From positions 2,234,288 to 2,298,287 of the forward strand of contig NC_079510.1 in the NCBI RefSeq assembly GCF_030052815.1: a stretch of DNA of 64,000 nucleotides, read 5' to 3'. The DNA is from Hevea brasiliensis. Taxonomy: Eukaryota > Streptophyta > Magnoliopsida > Malpighiales > Euphorbiaceae. A program made the translations under genes and the position numbers. Shown in pieces: positions 45,365-57,040 of this stretch (positions within the stretch are counted from its first letter, which is position 1; each line of letters opens with the position of its first letter). The notes beneath the pieces are model-generated. The model ran no database searches, was not told the origin of the DNA, and was given only the letters and a program-made list of their open reading frames with translations.

Positions 45365-47447
45365 TACAAGTTTCTGAATTTTAATTTGTTCACAAAAAAA
45401 TACAAAAGTTATGAGTTTTAAAAATATGAAGCCATTGAATTTGAAAATTAGTCATCATAACGTATTTTTTAAATCATCGAAAAAAAATTGCATTTTGATT
45501 GTACAAGTAAAATTCTTATATTTTCTAAATAATTCCAACACTTTGGTATATGTTTTACACGTTGTGAACTTGTAAGTGGTATTAATTACAGTTTATTTAT
45601 CATTTGGTTACTACTTTGAAAGCACAACAACAATTTCTCCTTTTTCTCTTCAAATTTAGAAAATTCTTATGGGCATACCATTCTGCTTTGACTCCGTTCG
45701 CAGAACATGCCTCTAAAAACTAAAGTTAACGCCTTTCAGGATCATTTTCTACTCAGTATGATTTCATCTTTATTTTTTAATTTTATATTGCTCATCATAT
45801 TCAGTGAGATGGCAGGAGCTCATTACACAGGCCATAAATAATTTCAAAATATTTGTATGCTTTGACATAGTAAAATGAAAAATATAAAATTTAAATCAGA
45901 CATACATTAAATTTGTCATGACACAAATCAAGAGACCATGATCGATGTCAAGACTTAAACTAATATAAGGTTTTGAGAACCCATAACAAGCCTACATCAT
46001 CAAGACCAAGACAACATAGTCTATGGAAAGAGTCGATTTGGCGAACTGTAGCTATATGTGCCCAATAAGGGCCAGTTAATCTTTTAATTTTAATTATCGT
46101 TTTCTTGTGCATGTCGAGTGAGTCAAATTTCCACTGCATTACCCAAATTTTAATAGTACATTGTTGGTTTGGTTTTAGAATTAGGCCACATTATTTGGCT
46201 TGGAATTTATAGGCTTATTAAGTAATTTGAGGCCTATATTGGCCTAAGGCATAATGCGGGTCAAAACCCATAGTGTTGATCATGTTAATAACAATGCTTC
46301 TTTTTCATTTTAAAAAACTTTTCTGATTCATAATTTAAAATAAAAATTAAAAATTAAAAATTAAAATTAGATATATACATTAAAAAATAGTAATACACAA
46401 AGCATATATTATTTACTAATCCAATATCTGTTAAACCGAAAAATTAAAATAAGAGTACATTTATATGATGCCCTCAATGTTTAAGAAAACTAAGAGCAAT
46501 AAAATTAGAACAAGTTTCTGTTAAAAAAAAAGCTTTAAATATCCATATTTCCTTTAAAAATTGTCTTTAGCATACCGATACAAAAATATTCAATTATGTG
46601 GAGGTGTTAAATCATTATTCAATATGAACCCCTTAGTTTGAAAAATAAAATATGGAATATTATTTGCTCATGGCATAAATGTAATAGTTAGCTACAGAAT
46701 AGGATGTTGAAACTAGGCATTTTAATTGTTTTTTTAAAAAAATTAAAATTAATTCGAAGTGATATGTTTGTTGAGTGTACAACAATATTTGTCAAAGAAA
46801 ATAGTTAAGATCTTACCAAATATTACGCTAAAAAATAAAGTTTTCATTTTAGTCATCAAAATTTAATGCTAACTCAATTATTGCCAAAGTTACTGTATTA
46901 TTAACAATAGAAAGTTAACACTTCTATTTTAGAGGATGTTCCAAAATTTATAATTCTAGAATTTAGTCAAACTATTAAGAGCATCCATATTTAATAAAAA
47001 TGTTCCCATAATATAATTTCATTAAGAAATAATTTTAAATTAAGCGCCTTTATGCTTTAATAATGTTGTGAGTAATTAGTACTATGTTTTGTTCATTAAG
47101 TGAAATTTAAAAATTTAAATCCATGTTACCATATTTTTTTTTATTTTATAGAGGATTTATGCCTCAAGATATAACTAAAAGCACTCTAAGATTTGTTTTC
47201 AGTAAAAGTGCATACGAGGCTTTTCATTTTATCATAAGTAAATGCAACCTGTATAACATCCCTAAACAACTTTTAGTTTCTTTTAAAAGCTAAAATTCTA
47301 ACAAATTCATAAGTAAACATTAAAAATTTTAGCTCTTCTCAACTATTTCGTAACGCGTTACAGATTGTATTCATATAACTAGCATAAACAGTTGGGATAA
47401 AAAAAGAAATAATTGAGAAAATAAAAATTACACTTACCAACATTCAT

Positions 47448-47456
47448 TATAAATTA
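47448..47456 (+). promoter_or_regulatory. TATA box of array gene 4
   Basis: TATAAATTA, 67 bp before the ATG at 47515. Confidence 0.65.
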
Positions 47457-47514
47457 GCTATTAGGGCAATATCATGGCACAATTGAATAAGAAAATACTA
47501 TTAAAACAAAAAAA

Positions 47515-47823
47515 ATGACTAGCTCTAAAAGTAATGCAATTGTAATGAGGATGGTAGCAATGTCCCTCATCGTAATAATGTTGAATGGAGCCCAGGTGGT
47601 AGCCATTTGTAACACAGATATGAACGCAATTAATAAACAATGTAAATCTATAGTCACTGGAAATCCAACTCCCCATCTAAGCATGCAATGTTGCAATCTT
47701 ATTCAACAAGCTGACTTATCTTGTCTATGCAAATTCAAGTAATTGCTCTATGGTCTTGGAATTGATGTAAAAAAAGCCATGGAAATTCTTGGAAAATGCC
47801 GGAAGCAAAATCCATGTTACTAG
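47515..47823 (+). pseudogene. DIR1-like lipid-transfer protein gene 4, nonsense at codon 76
   Basis: The frame is open for 75 codons from MTSSKSNAI and keeps six of eight cysteines. A TAA (47740-47742) replaces a Tyr codon just after CLCKFK; the remaining 26 codons, including the last two cysteines, stay in frame to 47823. Without the final disulfides a stable lipid-transfer fold is unlikely. Residue 2 is Thr in place of Ala. Confidence 0.88.
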
Positions 47824-49966
47824 TACAAGTTTCTAAAATTTAATTTATTCACAAAAAAAATACAAAAGTTAGGAGTTTTAAAAATATGAATCCAATGAAT
47901 TTGAAAATTAGTCATCATAATGTGTTTTTTTAAGCATGGGCAAAAATTGTATTTTGATTGTACAAGTAAATTCTTATATTTTCCGAATAATTCCAATACT
48001 TTGTTAAATGTTTTACATGTTGTGAACTTGTAAGTGGTATTAACTACAGTTTATTTATCATTTGGTTACTACTTTAAAAGTGCAACAATAATTTCTCCTT
48101 TTTCTCTTCAAATTTAGAAGATTCTTATGAGCATACCATTCGGCTTTGACTCAGCTCGCCGAACATGCCTCTAAAAACCAAAGTTAACGCCTTTCAAGAT
48201 CATTTTCTATTCAGTATGATTTCATCTTTTATTTTTTAATTTTGTATTGCTCGTTATATTCAGTGAGATGGCAGGAGCTCATTACACAAGTCATACATAA
48301 TTTCAAAATATTTGTATGCTTTTACATAGTAAAATGAAAAATATAAAATTTAAATCAGACATACATTAAATTTGTTACGACACAAATCAAGAGATTGCGA
48401 TCGATGTCAAGACTTAAACAAATATAAGGTTTTGAGAACCCATAACAAGCCTACATCATCAAGACCAAGACAACATAGTCTATGGAAATAGTCAATTTGG
48501 TGAACTCTAGTGATATGTGCCCAATAAGTGTGAGTTAATCTTTCAATTTGAATTACCATTTTGTTGTGCATGTCGAGTGAGTCAAACTTCCATTGCGTTG
48601 GCCAAATTTTAATAGTACATTACTGGTTTGGTTTTAGAATTTGGCAATGTTATTTGTCTTGGAATTTATAGACTTATTAAGCAATTTGAGGCTTATATTA
48701 GCCCAAGGCATGAGGCTGGTCAAAACCCATAGTGTTGATCATATTAATGACAATGCTTGTTTTTCATTTTAAAATACTTTTCTAATTCATATATTAAAAT
48801 GAAAATTCAAAATTAAAATTTGTTATATACATTAAAAAATAGTAATGCGCAAAGCATATATTATAAAGTAATCAAATATCTATTAAACCCAAAAATTAAA
48901 ATAAACGTACATATATATGATGCCCTCAATGTTTAAGAAAAATAAAAGCAATAAAATTAGAACAAGTTTCTAGTAAAAAAATATTTTAAATATCTATATT
49001 TCCTTTAGAAATTGTCTTTAGCACACATATACAAAAATATTCAATTATGTGGAGGTGATAAATCTTTATTCGATGTGAACTTCTTAGTTTGAAAAATAAA
49101 ATGTGGAGTATTATTTGCTGATGGCATAAATGTAATGGTTGGCTACAGAATAAGATGTTGAAACTAGGCATTTGATTTATTTTGTTGCAAAAAATTAAAA
49201 TTATTTAGAAGTCATATGTTTGTTGGGCGTACGACAATAATTGTAAAAAAAAAAAATAGTTAAGATCTCACCAATTATTATACTAAAAAATAAAGTTTCA
49301 GTTTTAGTCATCAAAATTTAATGCAAGCTCATTTATTGCCAAAGTTGTTATATTATTAACAATAGAAAGTTAATATTTCTATTTTAGAGGATGTTCCAAA
49401 TTTTAAAATTCTAGAATTTAGTCAAACTATTAAGAGCATCCATATTTAATAAAAATGTTCCCATAATATAACTTAATTAAGAAATAATTTTAAATTGAGT
49501 GCCTCTATGCTTTAATAATGTTTTGAGTAATTAGTACAATATTTTGTGCATTAAGTGAAATTTAAAAATTTAAATCCATATTACCATATTTTTTTTTATT
49601 TTATAGAAGATTTATTCTCCAAGATATGATTATAAGTACTCTAAGATTTGTTTTTAGTGAAAGTGCACATGAGGCTTTTCTTTTTATAATAAGTAAATGC
49701 AACCTGTATAATATCCCTCAACAACTTTTAATTTCATTTAAAAGCTAAAATTCTAACAAATTCATAAGTAAACATTAATAATTTTAGCCTTTCTCAACTA
49801 TTTCATAATGCACTACAGATTGTATTCATATAACCGGCCTAAATAGTCGGGATAAAAAAGAAATAATTGCTAAAATAAAAATTACACTTAACAACATTCA
49901 CCATAAATTAGCTATTAGGGCAATATCTTAGCACAATTGAAAAAGAAAAAACTAGTAAAACAAAAA

Positions 49967-50111
49967 ATGGCTAGCTCTAAAAGCAATGCAATTGTAATGA
50001 GGATGGTAGCAATGTGGCTCATCGTAATAGTGTTAAATGAAGCCCTGGTGGTAGCCATTTGTAATTTAGATACGAAGGCAATTAATAAATAATATAAATC
50101 TACAGTCACTG
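49967..50111 (+). pseudogene. DIR1-like lipid-transfer protein gene 5, truncated by Athila-2
   Basis: The ATG at 49967 and signal-peptide codons are present (MASSKSNAIVMRM). A TAA at codon 42 (50090-50092) precedes the second cysteine, and the gene is cut after the Ser-Thr-Val-Thr codons by the LTR starting at 50112. The TATA box is degraded to CATAAATTA. The 3' part may lie beyond Athila-2, outside the window. Confidence 0.9.
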
Positions 50112-51372
50112 TGATGGTTGTCGAATCCACCAAAAATTAAATTAACTGAAATTACCAATTATGAAATATTTTCTGCAGTAAGTGGTAAATCCAGGTCGAA
50201 CCCTAGAGACTGAATTATTAAATTTCGTACACTTGTGTAATGGAAAAAGGAACAAAGGTTTGGGGGTGGGGGGGGAGGGGGTGTTAATTCACAATCCAAA
50301 GAAGAAATCAATAATCCAAAATTAAGATCTAAAAATAAAAAACTCTCCAATTAAACAAATTTCAGTCCAAGGTAATTCTCATTCCAATGCATTGATTCGA
50401 TCATAGACAAAATAAATACAATTATATCTTATTGAATACTTAACATAAATTTACCAAATAGCGAGGTAAACCCCTGACTTCCCTATACTCATCAATTCGA
50501 CTCAGCACTTTTATTGACTCTAATTATTAACTGAGTTGGTATTAAGCAATCCTCATCAAATTAATAACTGCTTTAAGAAAAGGAAATAGTTAAGCTGAAC
50601 AACAATTTATGAAGCATAAATCATTTAATCCACCCTATTATTTCCTTAGGTTATTATCGAAAACTTGGATCATAATCAATAAAAACCTAATTGCTACTCA
50701 TTTTCAATCTTACACAATAATTACGGATTATGAAGATGAACTAGCAATTGATCAAATCAAACAATTAACTAATAGGCCTTTTTAGCAAATCATTCAACAG
50801 ATCAAAAATAATTAAATAAGAAAACAATAGATATTCAAAAAGACATAAATTAAATTAAGAACCTGATCTCACAAATCATACATAAAGAACTTGAATCCCT
50901 TGAACTAAATTAAAAACTTAGCCACTCATGTTCATAGCTTACAGAAAAATAAATAAAATATAAAGAAGAAATATAAAAAGAGAATGGAGAACAAAGGTCT
51001 TCTATGGAGAACGAAGGTCTGAAATGGGATCCTCTTCGCTACTGCCCAAAGACGTATTTATAATAAAAAAACCTAATCCCAAAGATAGAAACCAAACTAG
51101 GAAAAGTTTTGAAATTCAAAAGACAGATTTTCAGCCTGCATTCACGTCTCTGAAATCAAGGCCAATTTTCAACAACTTCCTTTCCTAATCTACCTCTACC
51201 CTCTTCAGGAAAGTTATAACCCTATTTCTTAGCTTTCCAACGGGTACTCATTTGCCCAAATCCGAGGTCTACAGCCCAAGTTATGCCCAAAAATTGAAAC
51301 TGATTTAGACAGACTGTCCAGCCCATAGTGACGACTTCATTGCCATTTTTGACAATTAAAATGGCCTCATCT
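50112..51372 (-). repeat. Athila-2 3' LTR, first piece
   Basis: Homologous to 36648-37905 of the Athila-1 LTR. It includes a G-rich stretch at 50258-50280. The LTR resumes at 59797 after E4 and at about 61456 after the solo LTR. No gene seen. Confidence 0.92.
51368..51372. repeat. E4 target duplication, left copy (CATCT)
   Basis: CATCT here and at 59792-59796 match exactly. The Athila-1 LTR has a single copy at the same place. Confidence 0.95.
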
Positions 51373-54300
51373 TGTAACGCTCTCATCGTAGGTAGTCCAT
51401 ACATTTTACTGTTCTGATGACTAATATCTGTTCGGACAATCAAGATGTCTGGAACTACACTTAAACTATAGAGAGGAGGCATAAATTAATGAAATAAATA
51501 TTAAAAACATATAGGAAAAATTTTGAGAAATAAAATAAAATTTAGAGAATATATTAATTAGTATAAATAATAAAAATAACCCGATGAGCACCATGAAAGG
51601 CATTTTGGTCATTTTCACCCCTAGAGGTGAATTTTGACCTAAATGTCAAATTAAAATTAGATAATAAAATAATTAACATAAATTAAATTTATGAATTTGA
51701 ATTTAGAAAATTAGAAGAGAAAGAAGAAGAAAAGAAAAGGAAAGAAAAGAAAAGAAAGGAAATAGATTTATGGCATTTAAAAAAAAAATAAAGTACAATA
51801 ATTATAGAATATATATAAGACACAAGAGACAAAAATTCTCCAACCACAAGTCTTTTTCATCTTCCTCTTCTCTCTCTTTGAGCCGACACCATGGAAGCTT
51901 TCTCTCCCTCCATTTTCTTCTTTCTTAAAGCTTGATTTCCCAAGCCTTCTCCCCATAAAACCTTAACCTCCCTTCATAAAAAATACTCCCCACACCCTAA
52001 GGAAGCTTTAGATACCCATTTGAAGAAGAGAAATTGAAGTTTGCAAGTTGGGTCACAAGGTAAGTGCAAAAATATCACTCCCTCTCTTCTTTAAATCTTG
52101 TAAGAATGATAAGATGAGTGAGTATTCCATGAAAATGAAAACAAATAAAAAGGAATTGAAGAACCCTAATTTTGGCAACCATGAATCATGTGAGGTTTGC
52201 TGTTTTTAAATGATGAAAAATGATTCTGTAAGGATGTTTGAATAGGTGATATGATAAGAAGTGTAAAAGAGTTGAGTTTGTGTAAATTGGGTGATTGAAA
52301 TTAGGGTTTATGTATATGATGTGGGGACTATATGTAAATTCTTGAAATTGACTTGGTTGAGTTGAGATTGATGCTTATAGAAGTGCCATATATGCTTATT
52401 TGGAGTTTGGAAGATGGAGGAAATTGAAATTGGGAGCGCTTGCTTTCTGCAGGTTTTGGGACTCATGAGTCCAGCATGAATTTTGAACCATAACTGAAAA
52501 TATGTGACTCCAATTGGTATGAGGCAAATTGGAGGTGAAACTATACCCAAAATAGCCCATTTTCCATGAAGAAACCATGCTTAAATTCTACCCAAAACTT
52601 AACCTAAATACTGCCCAAATCCATATTACCCTGCACCAAACCCAGAAAATGACCAAATGAATAGTACATGTTCATTTGGTCATAACTCTCTCTATACTGG
52701 TCCAAATAACCTAAAATTTATATCAATGGAAAGCTTAGACATAGGGCTACACTTTTCATGAAGACCACTTGACCCAGTTTTGCGTTTAACAAAGTCAAAT
52801 TGTTAGTACAAGTTGGGTCACTAAAACTGCCAACCCATAAATTGATCAAAATACTATTCCTTTGGTATGCCTGACCAGTCTTGGAAAAAATGCCATAACT
52901 TGGCCTCCAAAGTTGTAAATTGAATGAAACTAGTGCCAAAAGTTTTATAAGACATAGCACAACAATTTTTATGTTTTGACCAAGCTCCAAAACCCATTGC
53001 AACCTAAGGAAAATATTAGCCAAAATTAAAAATTAAAATCTGAAAAATGTTAAGTTGAACCCAGAATGCCATTTGATACCCGTGTGTTCATTTGGCCATA
53101 ACTCTCACTAGGAAATTCCATTTGAGATGTGCCAATATGATCTGGAAACATGATACTTAGGGCTATAACATTGATTTAGAAACCTTTGCCAAATTCTAAG
53201 TGTAAGGACTCTAAAAAGAGGGACAAACATACTGTCTTGAAGATTGACTATTGCCTTTATAGGATTAAGAGTCTAAGTCAATACAATGACCATAACTCAC
53301 TATAGCAAGCTTGAAAAACTATGAAATTTACCTAGGAGTCCCTAAGACATAGAGGAACAAATCTAATGAAGGAATCTTCCTGAAATTATGAACTTAAGAA
53401 CCTCAAAAAGTGACCTGCAGTCACTGTCCCGAACTGAGCCCCTGTTGGCACAGGGTACATGAGGCCAGGTTAGTTATTTGGTCATAAATAACTCCAAAAA
53501 ACTTGAAAAACTGTGATTAAAAGTTCTAAGTGACCACAAGACATAGGACAATAGTTTCTATGGATATCACCATGCCTAAAAGTGATTGCAACCTGTTCCA
53601 TTAACTAGGTAAACTTTAAGTCCAAAAGCTGCCTAGTTAAGGAACCAGAATCTGGAAATGAGTCAATTATGGTTATCTGACCATAACTTGAGTTCTGAAA
53701 ATCAAATTGACATGATTCAAAAAGGAAAATAAAGATAAAACATAGGGAACAACTTCCATGAAGGAAGTGTGGCCAAATAATGGCTGCATCCTGATAAATT
53801 GGATAGGTAAAAATGAGACACAAAAACTGAAACTAAAGAATGGTCCATGAGATAAATTATCTTATGGTAGGGCATTTAACCCTAACAAGCTATTAAACAC
53901 TAAACTACTTGAAAGAGGTATGTGGGACCTATTTTCCCACTATAAAGTGATATGAACATTTAAATAAAAATGTAACAAGTTGCAATTACCTATAGTATAC
54001 CTAGACTTATTTATTTTGTTTGGATCGATTGGTATACCAATTAGGGAACACAGATAGAAGCACTGCTTACAGAGCAAATCATGAACTGACAATGTATGTC
54101 TGATATGATTGTTCTACAGGCTATATGCCTACCCATTGGCCATTGTGCCTACTTTACAAGCCTGACAGTGGGTCTCGTGCCCGACAGCTGGCCTCGTGCC
54201 TGACAGACGTATACTGGATAGACATATGGTTGTCTAACCAGTATACACCCATACATCCAGCTTTTATGACTTGTTATAGGTTTCTAGGGCACTGATAAAA

Positions 54301-55054
54301 AAATTAATTAAGACTTAAAATAAAATAAGTAATCATAAAAGATTTCGACAATATTAATTATTTCCAAAGAGCAATAAAAATGTAAAAGACCCAGAAATTA
54401 TGATTTGCAGAAATTAATTTAATTATTTAATTATTGTTATTATAAATTATGCACCACTAAGCGTTATGCTTAGCACATTGGTTTTCCATCGCATAGGTAC
54501 TGAAGATCAGCAGCCGCCACAGTAGTATTCGAACAGAGTTCCGACCAGATCTGCCACTGTCCAGAGTCACCTCACCGGTTTTTTGTATTTCGGTAGGGCC
54601 CATGTATAGACTTGTATTTTGGTTCATTATGTCTAGTCGTGATGTATTTCATTTTGGACTTGTAATTAAACTTTGAGATTGAAATGAAAACTTGTAACTT
54701 ATTATCTATGAATTTCTATATGAATGCAATAGATGATACTTCATTTTTAGACCTCATAAATAATTGTAAATGATATGATACAAGAGAATATGATATGAAA
54801 ATGTGTGAAATGAATATGGACATGTTAACAGGTGATGAGTGGAACCTACCAGATGCTAATAAAATAGGGGAGGCTCTATCCGGGTCTCCACAGAAATAAG
54901 ATATATATATATATATAAAATTCTATACATAGAATACATGTTTTAAATGACAACAAAAGTTTACAATAGATATAATAAAACAAGATAGGGTGCTCCGGCA
55001 CCGAATGTGACACTTCTTGCTCGGCTATACAGTAGACGGGTAAGGGGCATCACA
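51373..55054 (+). repeat. E4 5' LTR (3682 bp)
   Basis: It contains an A/G-rich stretch (51705-51765), a hairpin CTAAGC/GCTTAG (54457-54473) placed like the first hairpin of E1, and a short AT repeat (54901-54917). No gene seen. Confidence 0.93.
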
Positions 55055-55059
55055 TTTAG

Positions 55060-55071
55060 TGGCATCAGAGC
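55060..55071 (+). other. E4 primer-binding site
   Basis: TGGCATCAGAGC differs at one base from the initiator-Met PBS of E2 and E3 and lies 5 bp after the LTR. Confidence 0.85.
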
Positions 55072-55196
55072 AGAGGTTTAGGTGGTCCTAGACCTAAATA
55101 GTTAGAAATAGATAGAGTGCATCACATGCTTGGGCCTTTAAATAGAGTCGAGGTGACGCTAATGCATATCTATTCTTTTTTTGTTTTATAGGATCG

Positions 55197-56653
55197 ATGG
55201 CATTTGATCTTTCAGTGCATGGACCTCCAGGACCGATAGAGGAGGAAGTAAAGAGTCACGCATCCACACCTGCTCCTAGTGGGGGAGAAGTGGTAGTAGA
55301 GCAGAGTCATCTTGAGGTACTGTGAGTAGGGCACAGTAGGCCTTCTATGAACAGATGACACAGCTGTTCCGTCAGGTCGCCGGAGCCATTCCTCAGCCAC
55401 AGCCACCTCCACCTCCACAACCACAGCCACCACCACAACCACCATCTGTACAGCCACCTCCACCTCTACAGCCACAACCTGTACATAGATCCCTACTAAG
55501 GAGACTACGAAAGTATGGGGCAGTTGACTTTAGGGGTAAGAGAGAGGATGATCCAGCAGCAACAGAGTATTGGTTGGAGAGGATAGAGAGAGTTTTGCAG
55601 CAGCTCCACTGCACCCCAAAGCAGTAGTTGGAGTGTGTTCTATCCTTATTACATGAGGATTCATATAGATGGTGGGTGACAGTATCGACAATGGTACAAC
55701 CTACACAGATCACTTGGGAGTTCTTTCTGGCTAAATTTAGAAAGAAATACATCAACCATGTGTACTCGGAGGCCAGAAGGAGAGAATTCCTGGCACTGAG
55801 GCAGAGGCAACTTACAGTCTCCGAATATGAGCGAAAATTTGTGAGACTTAGTGGATATGCATTAGAGCTAATGCCTAAAGAGGTTGATAAGTGCAGAAGG
55901 TTTGAGGATGGACTGAATAACAACATCCGACTGATAGTTACATCTCACCACTTCACAGATTTCTCCCTATTAGTAGTGTCAACTCTAGATGTGGAGAGAG
56001 TCAAAAATAAAGAGCAGTCTAGGAGGGACAGACAACGTAAGAGAGGTCCTAAACAGGGCCAGTTTAGTGCACTAGCTACTAGTAGTAAAAAGCATAAGGA
56101 TTCACAGAGCCAGAGGGGCTAGTCTGGAGTATCTATAGGTAGTTCCCCGAGTACAGTAACAAGAGAATCAATTTCAGTTCCAGAATGTACCCACTGTGGC
56201 AGGATACACAAAGGGGAGTGTCGACTGTTAATTTGTGGATGTTTCAGATGTGGGTCTATGGATCATTTCATACGAAGTTGTCCACAGGGGAGTGCTCCCA
56301 CTGCACTACCACAGACAAAGAGGACTACTCCGGCAGCACAAAGGGGTAGAAGACCTGTGAGGCCTGAGACAGCTGGTACATCACAAAGGGCTTCTGAGAT
56401 GACAGAACAGCCCGAGGTTGGAGTAGCACCCCGTGTGTACGCTATGGCTCGAGAGGAGCCAAATCCGGTAGACGTTATCAGAGGTACATTTCCTAATTAT
56501 AATACTTTTAAATATGTATTGATAGACCCTAATTATATTCACCCCTATATATACATTGTACCTCATGTTAAAAAGAGGATACCGAGAGATGGGTTAGAAG
56601 ATGACATGCTTGTCACCAACCCTTTGAACCATAAGGTTATGGTAGATTATTAA
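55197..56653 (+). pseudogene. gag: E4 gag with degraded protease start
   Basis: An ATG at 55197 opens a 42-codon leader ending in TGA (55323-55325). After a frame change, one frame covers 55355-56653 with two TAG stops (55625-55627, 56120-56122). It has a Pro/Gln-rich tract (about residues 10-45), a capsid core (KYGAVDFRG, EYWLERIERVLQQLHC, LLHEDSYRWW, EYERKFVRLSGYA), a basic region, and a zinc knuckle (CFRCGSMDHFIRSC) after a CTHCGRIHKGEC box. The protease segment reads VLIDPNYIHPYIY, so the expected DxGST active-site motif is destroyed. The frame ends at 56651-56653. Confidence 0.87.
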
Positions 56654-56756
56654 CCGAAAAGGATAATATCAAAGATAATAGATGGAAATCAGAAGGAGGC
56701 TATATATGAGATGAAAGAAGATGAGTACAGAACTAGTTGAGGATTAAAAAAAAAGG

Positions 56757-56885
56757 AGTTAGTCTATTGGGATATACTGTGGTAAATATGCAATGCTCTT
56801 GATGTTTGTGCTGTAAGCTGCAGATTACAGTACCGACTTGGGACTATTGTGTAGAGCTACGTATTTCTAATAGTAAATTGAGATA
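56757..56885 (+). ncRNA. Candidate structured RNA block shared with E2
   Basis: The hairpin CTGTAA-GCTGCAGA-TTACAG lies at 56811-56830; with flanking GTG/TAC it extends to 9 bp with one G-U pair. The GTAGAGCTAC repeat is at 56851-56860, and CTATTGGG at 56764-56771. It is the only part of the E4 internal region outside gag that aligns to E2. Position is similar: between the protease remnant and the PPT. Confidence 0.5.
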
Positions 56886-57002
56886 AGGATAAGATTATAG
56901 AACTAGGATTAATAAGACAGACTAAAGAAAAAAGTAAAGTATTATAACACAAAAAGGCGAAAAGACAAGGAGATAGTGGTCCCTCAATTAATTACACTGT
57001 GT

Positions 57003-57040
57003 AAATTTCGAGGACGAAATTTTATTTAGAGGGGAAGAAT
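57003..57040 (+). other. E4 palindrome and polypurine tract
   Basis: AAATTTCG-AGGA-CGAAATTT (57003-57022) is followed by AGAGGGGAAGAA, directly before the 3' LTR start TGTAACG. Confidence 0.85.

Larger units (their letters stand above)
38358..50111 (+). repeat. Tandem array of five ~2.45-kb units, each with a DIR1-like gene
   Basis: The units start near 38358, 40804, 43344, 45790 and 48250 at a shared AGTGAGATGGC..GAGCTCATTACACA segment. Each has about 1.7 kb of AT-rich upstream sequence, a TATA box, a 309-bp gene and about 0.4 kb downstream. Unit 2 is about 90 bp longer through a local duplication (43150-43319). The array is cut by Athila-1 on the left and by Athila-2 inside gene 5 on the right. 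Apart from the genes I see nothing else in the spacers. Confidence 0.93.
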
